This document shows positions 17,755 to 26,072 of a stretch of DNA of 64,000 nt, in pieces. Made by a program: the position numbers and the translations under genes. Where the stretch lies: assembly GCA_021648445.1 (NCBI GenBank), contig JAKISU010000001.1, positions 1 through 64,000 of the forward strand, written 5' to 3'. Below the pieces are notes generated by a model. It saw only the letters and a list, made by a program, of their open reading frames with translations, ran no database searches and was not told the DNA's origin. The DNA comes from Flavobacteriaceae bacterium (GTDB lineage: Bacteria > Bacteroidota > Bacteroidia > Flavobacteriales > Flavobacteriaceae). Positions within the stretch are counted from its first letter, which is position 1. Every line of letters starts with the position of its first letter.

Positions 17755-18252
17755 ATGAAGCGTTCAATTATACTTACCAATACTGAAATTCAACATAAAA
17801 TCAAACGAATTGCATTTCAGATATATGAGAATAACAGCAATCAAAAAGAAGTAGTTATAGCCGGTATTGCTAACAATGGCTTTCTACTGGCAAAGAAGTT
17901 AAAAACTGCTTTAGAAAAAATATCTTCAATTAAAATTACTATTTGTGAAGTAATGATCGACAAGAAAAATCCATTAAATCCGATAGAAACTTCAATAAAA
18001 ACTAATGAATATAAAAACAAGTCATTAGTACTAGTAGATGATGTGTTAAATTCAGGAACAACATTAATGTATGGAGTACGTCACTTTTTAGCCGTACCAT
18101 TAAAACAATTTAATACCGCAGTATTGGTAAATAGAAACCATAAAAAGTATCCGGTTAAGGCAGATTTTAAAGGCATTTCATTGTCAACCTCTTTACAAGA
18201 ACACATTACAGTAGAAGTAGCTGATAATAAAATTATTGCATATTTAAATTAA
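17755..18252 (+). CDS. PyrR-like phosphoribosyltransferase
   Basis: A 165-residue type I phosphoribosyltransferase fold with the PRPP-binding motif LVLVDDVLNSGTTLMYG at residues 91-107 and an N-terminal VVIAGIANNGFLLAKKL. It looks like the PyrR/uracil-PRTase group, which bind PRPP and may regulate or salvage pyrimidines. It lacks clear evidence for either activity. The 3' end overlaps the convergent aroK by 20 bp. A PRTase next to aroK is a familiar arrangement in flavobacteria. Confidence 0.8.
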   Translation: MKRSIILTNTEIQHKIKRIAFQIYENNSNQKEVVIAGIANNGFLLAKKLKTALEKISSIKITICEVMIDKKNPLNPIETSIKTNEYKNKSLVLVDDVLNSGTTLMYGVRHFLAVPLKQFNTAVLVNRNHKKYPVKADFKGISLSTSLQEHITVEVADNKIIAYLN

Positions 18253-18751
18253 TCTCTTCCACAATTTCAGTTTTGGTTTTATTATCAATAACAATAGTGA
18301 AATCAGCTTGCTCATAGTATGATGCCCGCTCAAATAAATGCTTCGCAATAAATTCTTTTAAATCTTTGTCTGCAATATTAGAAATCAAAGGTCTTTTATG
18401 TTTGTTTTTTGGTTTAGATAATTTAGTATAAATAGTATTTATAGACCCCTTCAAGTATATGCTTTTAGCATTTATATTTATAAGTTCCATATTATTTCCA
18501 TAACAAGGTGTACCACCTCCTACAGCTAAAATAAAATCTTTATTCTGATGAAGCAATTCGTTTAAAGCTTCTGTTTCTTTTTTTCTAAAGTATATTTCAC
18601 CTTTCTTTTTAAATATTTCGGGTATACTAATTACCTCTTTTTTAGCAATATAATCATCTAGATCTACAAATTTATAGTTGGTTTTTTTGGCTAATTTCTT
18701 ACCTATTGATGACTTACCACTTGCCATATACCCTATCAATACTAATACCAT
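18233..18751 (-). CDS. aroK: shikimate kinase
   Basis: A 172-residue ATP-dependent kinase phosphorylating shikimate at the 3-hydroxyl. The P-loop GYMASGKSS is at residues 7-15, the shikimate-binding aspartate in DLDDYI near 30-35, ILAVGGGTPC near 73-82 and the LID arginine in KHKRPLIS. Normal length. It is convergent with the phosphoribosyltransferase and overlaps it by 20 bp, so their expression may interfere. Confidence 0.96.
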   Translation of the reverse strand: MVLVLIGYMASGKSSIGKKLAKKTNYKFVDLDDYIAKKEVISIPEIFKKKGEIYFRKKETEALNELLHQNKDFILAVGGGTPCYGNNMELININAKSIYLKGSINTIYTKLSKPKNKHKRPLISNIADKDLKEFIAKHLFERASYYEQADFTIVIDNKTKTEIVEEINLNMQ

Positions 18752-18817
18752 AAAAAATTGATTTTTAACACACTAAATTTTATAGCAAATATCGTAGAAA
18801 ATTTTTTAAAAAATAAG

Positions 18818-18847
18818 TTGGTAAATAAATATTTGATAGTATATTTG
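18818..18847 (+). promoter_or_regulatory. tRNA-Lys promoter
   Basis: A textbook Bacteroidota promoter: TTG (18818-18820), 19 bp, then TATATTTG (18840-18847). Transcription would start about 10 bp before the mature tRNA-Lys. Confidence 0.75.
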
Positions 18848-18862
18848 CATCCGAAATTGATT

Positions 18863-18935
18863 GACCTGGTAGCTCAGTTGGTAGAGCATCTCCCTTTTAA
18901 GGAGAGGGTCCTGGGTTCGAGCCCCAGCCAGGTCA
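18863..18935 (+). tRNA. tRNA-Lys (anticodon TTT)
   Basis: A 73-nt cloverleaf. The acceptor stem is GACCTGG / CCAGGTC with discriminator A. The D-arm contains AGCTCAGTTGGTAGAGC. The anticodon stem is TCTCC / GGAGA around loop CTTTTAA, giving anticodon TTT. The T-arm is CTGGG-TTCGAGC-CCCAG. CCA is not encoded. It has its own promoter and terminator. Confidence 0.97.
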
Positions 18936-18950
18936 CCTAGTGAAACGGAA

Positions 18951-18977
18951 AACCTACCTTTTGAGGTAGGTTTTTTT
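18951..18977 (+). terminator. terminator of tRNA-Lys
   Basis: A 9-bp perfect stem AACCTACCT / AGGTAGGTT with a TTTG tetraloop and a run of T, 15 bp after the tRNA. Confidence 0.9.
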
Positions 18978-19056
18978 ATGCAATAATTTAGTTTATATAG
19001 ATTGAGCTAAGTAACCCCAATACAAGGTCTTTTAGTACTATTAGAATTAGTTAAAT

Positions 19057-20613
19057 TTATTTAAACTCTTTAGCTAAACCAGCTTTTACATTTATCCAAA
19101 TATAATTAAAAAATGATTTTGTTTTATCAGGCTTTACAGTAGCAATAACCTCTTTAAACTCTTTATTTTTCTTTTTACTATTTGATGAAATTAGTGTGTT
19201 TAATATTCCTGAAATAAGTTTTCGCTTTTTGTGTTTTTTATTTAATAGAACAATTTTAAAATGTTCGTATTTTGCTCTCATATTTATAGTAGATCTATAC
19301 TTGTTACCATCTATAGTAAAGTAAATTTTATCTAATTGTCCTTTTGATTGCATATTAAGATTTGGTTCTGTAAATAAATTCAAGTCATTAGCGTGAAGCA
19401 TTCCTATATCAGCACTAAAATTGAATTGGTCATTTATGTTATGAACATCAAATGACCATGATGCTTTAAACGGAGTATTTTTCATAAACGTGGCATTAAT
19501 ATCAATTTTAGCAGGTAGTGACTTTGCATACGTATTTCCTAAATTTTTTATTTTAGCATCTAAGTTTGAAAACAAAATTTCTCCTGCTTTTCCATTTGAC
19601 TTTACTTTCTCTTCATATACAATAGCTGCATTTGTAATATGCAAAGAGTCTATAGATAAATCAAAAGATAAATCTCTGAGTATTTTACTATAAAGCGGTT
19701 TTATAGATTGGTCATCACTAACTAATTTATCTCTATAGATTATTAATTTTAGATTATCTGACATAACTTTTGGTGTTTTTGCATAGAATCGTTCATTGAT
19801 AAATCTAACATCAAACTCCATAATTTTTAATTCACTCATGGAAATATTATAATGATCGCGCTCAGCACTAATAATTTTTGACAATCCTTTTTTTGAATAT
19901 TTAGTGTCAATATTTAATCTGCTAAAAATCAGATTCTTATTATGGCTTTTTACTTTGTTAATTCTTAGTGTTTCATAGCTTCCTAGTTTGCTATAAAGTG
20001 AATCTGCTTCAATTGAAAAACTACTAAAATTGGCAGGAATTATATTCTTTACTGTTTCATTATCAATTAAAATATCTGACAAACTAAAATCCATATTAGT
20101 AACACTAAACAAAAGGGAATCTCGTGTGGTATCATAAAAACGTACATCAGTATTTTTTAAATTGATAGCACCTATAAATATCTTTTTTGAAAATGTTTGC
20201 TGTTTAGATCCAGGCTGTAAAGTATCAGAATTTGTTTTAACTATTTTTGGTCTAACAAAATAGTTAAGTTGAACTTTGTCTAAATTAATAGCATCTAACT
20301 TAATAGTATTTTTTATAAAATAATTCCAATAACTTAAATTATCAATTTTAAAGTCTTCAAGCTGTACAGACATATTTATAACTTTAGAATCGGGATAATA
20401 AAAAATAATAGTTGGCTTTATAATACTAACGCTGCCTTTCAAAGAACTTACTTTAACTGATTCAAAAGACTGCTTAAAACCAGAAAAAACTTGTGAGTTT
20501 AATATGGTTTTAATCTTATTTTCAATAATCATATTTGAAATAAATGACATACCCACTATTAATAAAGTTAAAATGGAAATTGAAATTAATAGTTTTCTAA
20601 TTAGTTTATTCAT
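19057..20613 (-). CDS. AsmA-like/DUF748-like membrane-anchored protein of unknown function
   Basis: A 518-residue protein with an N-terminal membrane anchor (residues 3-25) and a long beta-rich, lysine- and asparagine-rich periplasmic part. The repeated pattern of short amphipathic strands (INLDKVQLNYFVRP, GAINLKNTDVRFYDTTRD, IDSLHITNAAIVYEEK) is like AsmA/TamB/DUF748 proteins that bridge inner and outer membranes. I chose MNKLIRK at 20613 over the ORF-track start at 20643 because it puts the anchor at the N-terminus. No motif identifies a specific role. Confidence 0.6.
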   Translation of the reverse strand: MNKLIRKLLISISILTLLIVGMSFISNMIIENKIKTILNSQVFSGFKQSFESVKVSSLKGSVSIIKPTIIFYYPDSKVINMSVQLEDFKIDNLSYWNYFIKNTIKLDAINLDKVQLNYFVRPKIVKTNSDTLQPGSKQQTFSKKIFIGAINLKNTDVRFYDTTRDSLLFSVTNMDFSLSDILIDNETVKNIIPANFSSFSIEADSLYSKLGSYETLRINKVKSHNKNLIFSRLNIDTKYSKKGLSKIISAERDHYNISMSELKIMEFDVRFINERFYAKTPKVMSDNLKLIIYRDKLVSDDQSIKPLYSKILRDLSFDLSIDSLHITNAAIVYEEKVKSNGKAGEILFSNLDAKIKNLGNTYAKSLPAKIDINATFMKNTPFKASWSFDVHNINDQFNFSADIGMLHANDLNLFTEPNLNMQSKGQLDKIYFTIDGNKYRSTINMRAKYEHFKIVLLNKKHKKRKLISGILNTLISSNSKKKNKEFKEVIATVKPDKTKSFFNYIWINVKAGLAKEFK

Positions 20614-20685
20614 TTTATAAAAATAGATTACAAATTTATACAAAAAGTAGTTGCAATGCGAATAACTTTTTTAATTTTGCGGCTT

Positions 20686-20847
20686 ATACCAAATTAACTT
20701 TGTAATGACATATTATACTGCTTCTTTTTCACAATATCTTTGTAAAAATATTTTACCATAACCAAGGCTATTCTAAAATATTTTTACTTCAATCTTGCAA
20801 AAAATAGTTCAATATAATTATACGCCATTACAAAATCAAATTGGTAT
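20686..20847. mobile_element. MITE-like element upstream of tRNA-Leu
   Basis: A 162-bp segment bounded by 24-bp imperfect inverted repeats (ATACCAAATTAACTTTGTAATG... against its complement, 20 of 24 matching). If the ends are TACCAA...TTGGTA, both are flanked by the trinucleotide TTA, which could be a target-site duplication. No coding potential. A core ATAACCAAGGCTAT recurs near 33202 and, inverted, near 44475, suggesting diverged relatives. The right end is only 5 bp from tRNA-Leu. Confidence 0.6.
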
Positions 20848-20852
20848 TATTT

Positions 20853-20936
20853 GCACACGTGGCGGAATTGGTAGACGCGCTAGCTTGAGGGGCTAGTATT
20901 CATTAGAATGTGGAAGTTCGAATCTTCTCGTGTGCA
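20853..20936 (+). tRNA. tRNA-Leu (anticodon GAG)
   Basis: An 84-nt class II tRNA. The acceptor stem is GCACACG / CGTGTGC with discriminator A. The anticodon stem CTAGC / GCTAG encloses loop TTGAGGG, giving anticodon GAG for CUC/CUU leucine codons. A long variable arm and T-arm GGAAGTTCGAATCTTC follow. CCA is not encoded. It sits between two MITE-like elements. Confidence 0.95.
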
Positions 20937-21004
20937 CATTTTTAAAAATTCCAAATAACACAACCCAAATTCCAAAATAGAAATATGATAAAAATATATA
21001 AATC

Positions 21005-21235
21005 ATTGTTGTCCGATTAAAATCAGTAATAATCTATAAGTATCAATAAAATAGATTGATGTAGCAATATTTTAAAAAGAGACCTTACTTTTAAGAATAA
21101 AAAAAATTGAGGAATAATGAAAAAATATAATTCTTTTACTTGATTATTTGTCAGGCAGTTAGAGTTTAGTCTTAGGTCTAATATCTAAACAGTCCCGAGG
21201 TTTCGGGAATCTTTTGTCTTTTACCGGACAACAAT
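21005..21235. mobile_element. second MITE-like element, TTGTTGTCCG ends
   Basis: The 409-bp gap between tRNA-Leu and the next gene has no coding signal. It holds an inverted repeat, ATTGTTGTCCGATTAAA at 21005-21021 against TTTACCGGACAACAAT at 21220-21235, enclosing 200 bp. Single copies of the same end sequence (TTTAATCGGACAAC) appear near 50223. A TCCCGA-type palindrome (21193-21208) is embedded. It may be a non-autonomous relic of an IS element; no transposase is present. Confidence 0.5.
21193..21208. repeat. TCCCGA-N4-TCGGGA palindrome, copy 4
   Basis: TCCCGAGGTTTCGGGA, 16 bp, inside the second MITE-like element upstream of the CarboxypepD_reg gene. Confidence 0.7.
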
Positions 21236-21345
21236 AATATATAAATATTGGAGTTTGTTATTTATAATATGGAGTTTATTATATTTTGGTATCCTTTTTG
21301 TAATATTTTAACAAAAAATTACTCAATTATTAGTATCATTGCCAC

Positions 21346-22182
21346 ATGCAAAGAATAGTTTATACATTATTAACATTTATGCTTGTAAGCTCAGTTTTTT
21401 CACAAGAAAAAGTATCTAGCCTTGCTATACAAGATTCTATCAAAAATTTAAAAGGTAGAATAATCAATGTCAATGATAAAAAACCTCTACAAAGTGCTCA
21501 CATAATTAATTTAAATTCTGTAGAAGGTACTATTACTAATAGTAAAGGAGAATTTCAAATTCCTGCACAAGCTAATGATACTATCTTTATTTCTTATATT
21601 GGTTACCAATCAATTAAATTAAGAGTAACTAAAGATTTATTGAAAGGAAATGAATTAGAAATAGCCATACATGAAAAAACAATTAATATAAATGAAGTTA
21701 CAGTTAAAGCCCATAATTTAATTGGAGTGCTTGTGATTGATGCAAAAAATGTCCCTAGTGATCAATTTGCCAGAATTCATATTGACGGACTGCCTCAAGC
21801 TTATGAAGTTGGTAGACCACAAACAAAAGATTATACTTCGGTAGCCGGTGCTTTTTTTAATCCGCTTGATTTTTGGTATCAAAAATTCGGAAAAAAACCT
21901 AAAGAACTTAAAAAATTAAGAAAACTAAAAAAAGAGGATAGGTTAAGGGATATCATGGAGGAAAAATTTAGTAGAGAGATTTTGATGGATTATATGGATA
22001 TGAGTCGTAAAGAACTAAATGACCTCTTAAAAGAATGTAATTATTCTAATAATTTTATAAGGAAGGCCAGCGATTTGCAGGTAATAGAAGCTGTATTAGA
22101 ATGTTATGAAAACTATAGAGCTATTAAAAAAGGAAAAGTATCTAAAGACAAAATTAGAATAAATGATAGAGATAAAAACTAA
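21346..22182 (+). CDS. secreted CarboxypepD_reg-like domain protein
   Basis: A 278-residue protein with a signal peptide (residues 1-19, ending VFSQ) and a carboxypeptidase-regulatory-like beta-sandwich at about residues 34-115 (LKGRIINVNDKKPLQSAHIINLNS, GTITNSKGEFQIP, ISYIGYQSI), ending in INEVTVKA as at the head of SusC-type receptors. The rest is unlike a TonB receptor: a short linker, then a basic lysine-rich helical tail to the C-terminus. So it is a stand-alone member of unknown function, perhaps periplasmic or surface-associated. Confidence 0.75.
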   Translation: MQRIVYTLLTFMLVSSVFSQEKVSSLAIQDSIKNLKGRIINVNDKKPLQSAHIINLNSVEGTITNSKGEFQIPAQANDTIFISYIGYQSIKLRVTKDLLKGNELEIAIHEKTININEVTVKAHNLIGVLVIDAKNVPSDQFARIHIDGLPQAYEVGRPQTKDYTSVAGAFFNPLDFWYQKFGKKPKELKKLRKLKKEDRLRDIMEEKFSREILMDYMDMSRKELNDLLKECNYSNNFIRKASDLQVIEAVLECYENYRAIKKGKVSKDKIRINDRDKN

Positions 22183-22183
22183 A

Positions 22184-22213
22184 AAAAAAGCCAGTTAAAC
22201 ACTGGCTTTTTTT
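22184..22213. terminator. bidirectional terminator
   Basis: AAAAAAGCCAGT / ACTGGCTTTTTT with a 5-nt loop. The A-run and T-run make it functional in both directions, between the convergent CarboxypepD_reg and prohibitin genes. Confidence 0.9.
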
Positions 22214-22236
22214 AGTTTTAGATAATTTCTTTAATA

Positions 22237-23064
22237 TTAATTATTCCCTAAGATCAGTGGCATACCGTCTTTATCACCAACAATAACTATTTTTGTATTA
22301 GGAGATTCTGATAATTTTAAGGTCGCTTCAATACCTTTATCTCTTAATATTTTATCTGTCAATGATGCACTTAAAATTCTATTAGCATCTGCTTTACCTT
22401 TTGCTTCGATACGTTGTTTTTCGGCTTCTTTTGTGGCTTTCTCTAATCTAAACTCGTATTCTAAAGACTCTTGTTCTTGACGTAATTTACGCTCAATAGC
22501 GTCTTTAATAGTTGGTGGCAAGGTAACATCACGTACCAAAATATCATTAATTTGAACATGCTGCCTTATAGCTTTTTTTAATACTTCATCAAAAATTTCT
22601 TTTTGAATGACATCTCTTTTGCTTGAATACAACTGTTCTGGTGTATAACGTCCAACAATACTTCTTCCTGCTGAACGTACTTCAGGTATTATAACTACAT
22701 CTAAATAATTTTCACCTCTGGTTTTGTGTAATAAGCCTAATTCATCAATTTTAGGTTGATATAGCACAGATACATCTAACTTAATTTCTAATCCGTTAGA
22801 TGATAATACTTCCATATCTTTTATAAACATGTTTTGCTGACGAACGTTATAAATATCTACGCGATTCCAAGGTGCTACTACATGAAATCCTTCTCCCAAT
22901 GGAGGTTGATCTATAACAACGCCACCGCCAAAGCGTTTCCATAATACACCTGCTTCACCTCTATCAACTGTGACAAATGATTTTGAAAATAGTATTATTG
23001 CAATAACGGCTAAAAAAACCATTGGTAAAATTGCTTTAGGTAATTGTAATTGATTGTTACTCAT
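22237..23064 (-). CDS. prohibitin-family (SPFH/Band 7) membrane protein
   Basis: A 275-residue protein with one N-terminal TM segment (about 12-28) and an SPFH domain starting VDRGEAGVLWKRFGG. It continues with NVRQQNMF, RSIVGRYTPEQLYSSKRDVIQ and an ILVRDVTLP region. A helical coiled-coil tail (RKLRQEQESLEYEFRLEKATKEAEKQRIEAKG) is typical of prohibitin oligomers. In bacteria such proteins form large membrane rings that often modulate proteases. It is 22 bp downstream of the VWA membrane protein and probably co-transcribed. Confidence 0.9.
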   Translation of the reverse strand: MSNNQLQLPKAILPMVFLAVIAIILFSKSFVTVDRGEAGVLWKRFGGGVVIDQPPLGEGFHVVAPWNRVDIYNVRQQNMFIKDMEVLSSNGLEIKLDVSVLYQPKIDELGLLHKTRGENYLDVVIIPEVRSAGRSIVGRYTPEQLYSSKRDVIQKEIFDEVLKKAIRQHVQINDILVRDVTLPPTIKDAIERKLRQEQESLEYEFRLEKATKEAEKQRIEAKGKADANRILSASLTDKILRDKGIEATLKLSESPNTKIVIVGDKDGMPLILGNN

Positions 23065-23086
23065 TTTATTAAAATTTAATTGATTA

Positions 23087-25114
23087 TTATATTAGTCCTC
23101 TGTACTTTCTTATGAACCATTCTAAACTAAAAAACAGAATGATCATACTTAGTAACCATTTCCATTCGATTAAAGATACAATTTTTTCTGTACTTTTTTG
23201 AACTGAAACATACCTTTTATCAGATAATAGATCTGTAAGTAATCTATCAGTCTCATTTATATAAAAAAAGTTACCCTCAGAAGCATTTGCAATCTTTCTT
23301 AAATCGCTAGTATTAGCTGTAACAAACTGTTGTTCAATATCGTACTGAGAAACTGTAAAATTACCTCTTTTAGATAAATTGTGTTTATCAACAGAAACCA
23401 TAAAATTATAGTTTCCCGGATTTAAATTATTTAAAACCACTTCAAAAGCATTGTTTTTTAAAGTGAATGGCAGTTTTTTAATTTCTTTAGTTGTTTTATT
23501 AGTAAGTGTTAAAAGTAAACTAGCCGAACTATCAAATGTATAAGTAGCATCAAAAAATTGTGCGCCAATTATTATATCATTATTATTATAAATAAATGGT
23601 TTATATGTTATCTCTAATTGATTTGAGCGTTTATTTGACGATAGGTATTGGATTAATTTATTAAAAAAAATGTCAAATTTTTCAAATGATTGTTGCTCAA
23701 CATTAGTAAACATACGCCATTTCCAACTGTTCTCGCCAAATAATACAGCACCTCTCCTATTATTATCAGTAAATGTTACCAATAAAGGGTTCTCAGTACT
23801 ATAACTAGAAATACTTTGATATAATATGGTTTTATAAGGAACAGAAAAAGTGACTTCACCAAAATAATCTTCTAAAGGATAAAAATCATTAAAACCAATA
23901 TCTTCAGTTATAAATTCATCATAACTAGGATTAAATACTGCTGAATAATTTTCGTTTTTGTTAATTTTATTTTTAGTGAAAAATTGTTGTGAAGCATTTA
24001 AAAAATCCCAATCCGTTTGAGTTCCTGTTATCACAAACAAGTTGGTAGAGCTATCTTTGATTGTATTAAATATTTTGGTGAATTTTTTTGTCGGTTGATA
24101 CAATATAACCAATTGATAATCTTTTAATTGAAGCTTCTTACTTAAATTGTTTTCAACAAATACTTTACGTTGCTTATTACTTTCAATTGAACGTTTTAAC
24201 ATACTTATGTCTGGGTGATTTATATCACTAACTATTAAAATTTTTGCTTGCTCATCTATTACTTCTACACTAAAGTTTTTTACGTTATTTATAGTGTTCT
24301 TTTCATTTTCAAGTGTACTGATAGTACATTTATAGTTTTGCATTCCCACAGTGTTTGCCGGTAAATGAAATAATATCTTGTGTGAGTTATCTTGATTAGA
24401 AAATTCAATTTGTTTTTTAAATACTACGTTATTACGCTGTTTTACAGTAAGTATCTTATTGATGGTTTCATTCCCATCATATTCTAAAAAAACTTCTACC
24501 GGAAATTTATTAGTTAAGCTAGTATATGAATTTACATTGATTTGATTGATCTTCAAATCATCATAATTCAAAGTGTCACCTACAGCCACAGGATATAATT
24601 GTTGATTCGATTTATAGAATTCATAACTAGAGCCATAGGTTTGATTTCCGTCAGTAATCAAAATTGTTGGCGCAATGTTCTCTCTATTAAATGAAGCCAG
24701 CGTTTGAAGTGCTTTTAATATGTTCGTTTTTGAATTATCAAAACTAAAAGTGTCCTGTTTATATAAATCATCAGTAAGCACATAATAATTAACATCAAAT
24801 TTTTTATTGATTGTTGTATTATTTTTCAACTCCTCTACAAGTTTAGTGATCTTGTCCCCTTGTTTCGTATATGCAATTGATGATGAATTATCTACAACTA
24901 CATTGAGTGTAGGTAATGTTTCTATTAATTGTTGTGATTTTATTTTCGGATTGATCAACAATAACAATAAAGTAAAAACAGCAAAAAAACGCAATATAGC
25001 TAATAATATATTTCCTGCATTTCTGTATTTATTTTTATAGAAATACTGAAAAAAAGCCACCATAAATGCAATGATGACTGCTAAAACAATATATAAAATT
25101 GTTAATAATGACAT
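23087..25114 (-). CDS. VWA-like multi-pass membrane protein
   Basis: A 675-residue protein with two N-terminal TM segments (about 5-25 and 38-58), a degenerate VWA-like domain (about 68-190, containing VVVDNSSSI where DxSxS would bind metal) and beta-rich extracellular domains. One more TM segment lies near the C-terminus (WLLSMIILFFSLEWFI). Similar large proteins are common in Bacteroidota, often in Bat-like or gliding-related settings, and have no firm function. The region around residue 290-460 resembles glutamine amidotransferase-like folds seen in such proteins, but this is weak. Confidence 0.7.
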   Translation of the reverse strand: MSLLTILYIVLAVIIAFMVAFFQYFYKNKYRNAGNILLAILRFFAVFTLLLLLINPKIKSQQLIETLPTLNVVVDNSSSIAYTKQGDKITKLVEELKNNTTINKKFDVNYYVLTDDLYKQDTFSFDNSKTNILKALQTLASFNRENIAPTILITDGNQTYGSSYEFYKSNQQLYPVAVGDTLNYDDLKINQINVNSYTSLTNKFPVEVFLEYDGNETINKILTVKQRNNVVFKKQIEFSNQDNSHKILFHLPANTVGMQNYKCTISTLENEKNTINNVKNFSVEVIDEQAKILIVSDINHPDISMLKRSIESNKQRKVFVENNLSKKLQLKDYQLVILYQPTKKFTKIFNTIKDSSTNLFVITGTQTDWDFLNASQQFFTKNKINKNENYSAVFNPSYDEFITEDIGFNDFYPLEDYFGEVTFSVPYKTILYQSISSYSTENPLLVTFTDNNRRGAVLFGENSWKWRMFTNVEQQSFEKFDIFFNKLIQYLSSNKRSNQLEITYKPFIYNNNDIIIGAQFFDATYTFDSSASLLLTLTNKTTKEIKKLPFTLKNNAFEVVLNNLNPGNYNFMVSVDKHNLSKRGNFTVSQYDIEQQFVTANTSDLRKIANASEGNFFYINETDRLLTDLLSDKRYVSVQKSTEKIVSLIEWKWLLSMIILFFSLEWFIRKYRGLI

Positions 25115-25169
25115 TAAACGATGTACGAGTTATGAATTACGATTACAACACGGAATAAAAATTCTAAAA

Positions 25170-25916
25170 TTAGGTAAGCATTCCACCATCAACATTTAAA
25201 GTTTGCCCTGTAATATATGCTGACATATCAGATGCTAAAAAAACACAAGCATTTGCTATATCCTCAGGAGATCCACCACGTTTTAAAGGAATGGCATCTC
25301 TCCACCCTTTTACAGTATCTTCAGGTAACGAAGCTGTCATTTCAGTTTCAATAAATCCAGGTGCAATTGCATTACACCTTATGTTTCTAGAACCCAATTC
25401 TAAGGCTACAGATTTAGTAAATCCTAATATTCCGGCTTTTGAAGCTGCATAATTTGTTTGACCGGCATTACCCTTTACGCCTACTACAGAGCTCATATTG
25501 ATAATCGATCCTTTACGCTGTTTCATCATCGGTCTGATTACTGCTTTTGTCAAATTAAAAACCGATTTTAGATTGATCTCAATTACTTTATCAAAATCTT
25601 CTTCAGAAATACGCATTAATAAATTATCTTTTGTGATTCCTGCATTATTGACTAAAATATCAATTGACCCAAATTCTTCCAATACATTTTTAGCCAACTC
25701 TTGAGCCGCATCAAAATTCGCAGCATTCGATTGATATCCTTTAGCTTTTACTCCATAAGAGTTCAATTCTTTTTCTAAAGCATTAGCGGCATCAACAGAC
25801 GAGTTGTATGTAAAAGCAACATTGGCTCCTTGTTTTGCAAAAAATTCAGCAATACCTTTACCAATTCCTCTTGTTGCACCTGTAATTATTGCTGTTTTAT
25901 TTTCTAAAAGCTTCAT
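25170..25916 (-). CDS. fabG: 3-oxoacyl-ACP reductase FabG
   Basis: A 248-residue NADPH-dependent short-chain dehydrogenase that reduces 3-oxoacyl-ACP in fatty acid elongation. The Rossmann motif TGATRGIG is at residues 12-19, NNAGITKDNLLMR near 87-99 (a FabG-type sequence), and the catalytic S-Y-K set is in MSSVVGVKGNAGQTNYAASKAG. The C-terminus ends ITGQTLNVDGGMLT as in FabG. Normal length. It lies 55 bp before the VWA protein on the same strand. Confidence 0.94.
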   Translation of the reverse strand: MKLLENKTAIITGATRGIGKGIAEFFAKQGANVAFTYNSSVDAANALEKELNSYGVKAKGYQSNAANFDAAQELAKNVLEEFGSIDILVNNAGITKDNLLMRISEEDFDKVIEINLKSVFNLTKAVIRPMMKQRKGSIINMSSVVGVKGNAGQTNYAASKAGILGFTKSVALELGSRNIRCNAIAPGFIETEMTASLPEDTVKGWRDAIPLKRGGSPEDIANACVFLASDMSAYITGQTLNVDGGMLT

Positions 25917-25955
25917 CTGTTTTTAAATTTTATGAGCTACCAAAGGTAATAAATA

Positions 25956-25999
25956 ATCTTCCATTTGAATTTCTGAAAAATAAAATTCAAATGGAAGAT
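25956..25999. repeat. long perfect hairpin upstream of fabG
   Basis: A 17-bp perfect inverted repeat (ATCTTCCATTTGAATTT and complement) with a 10-nt loop, 40 bp upstream of the fabG start on its strand. It has no T-run on either side. Another hairpin (26025-26056) follows that is a clear terminator, so this one is extra. It could be a structured fabG leader or operator. Confidence 0.6.
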
Positions 26000-26018
26000 G
26001 GTTTTGTTGAGTTTATAA

Positions 26019-26056
26019 ATAAAAAAGCCATTATTATAATCATGCAATAATGGCTT
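26019..26056 (-). terminator. terminator of the M16 protease gene
   Basis: On the minus strand an 11-bp stem AAGCCATTATT / AATAATGGCTT is followed by a T-run (A-run at 26019-26024 on plus), 17 bp beyond the protease stop. Confidence 0.85.
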
Positions 26057-26072
26057 AACAACTAAAATTGGA

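Noticed and set aside
21002-21021. GATTAAAATCAG near 21014 as another Fnr-like site
   Set aside because: The arms match only in part and it is the terminal repeat of the MITE-like element, not next to an electron-transfer gene.
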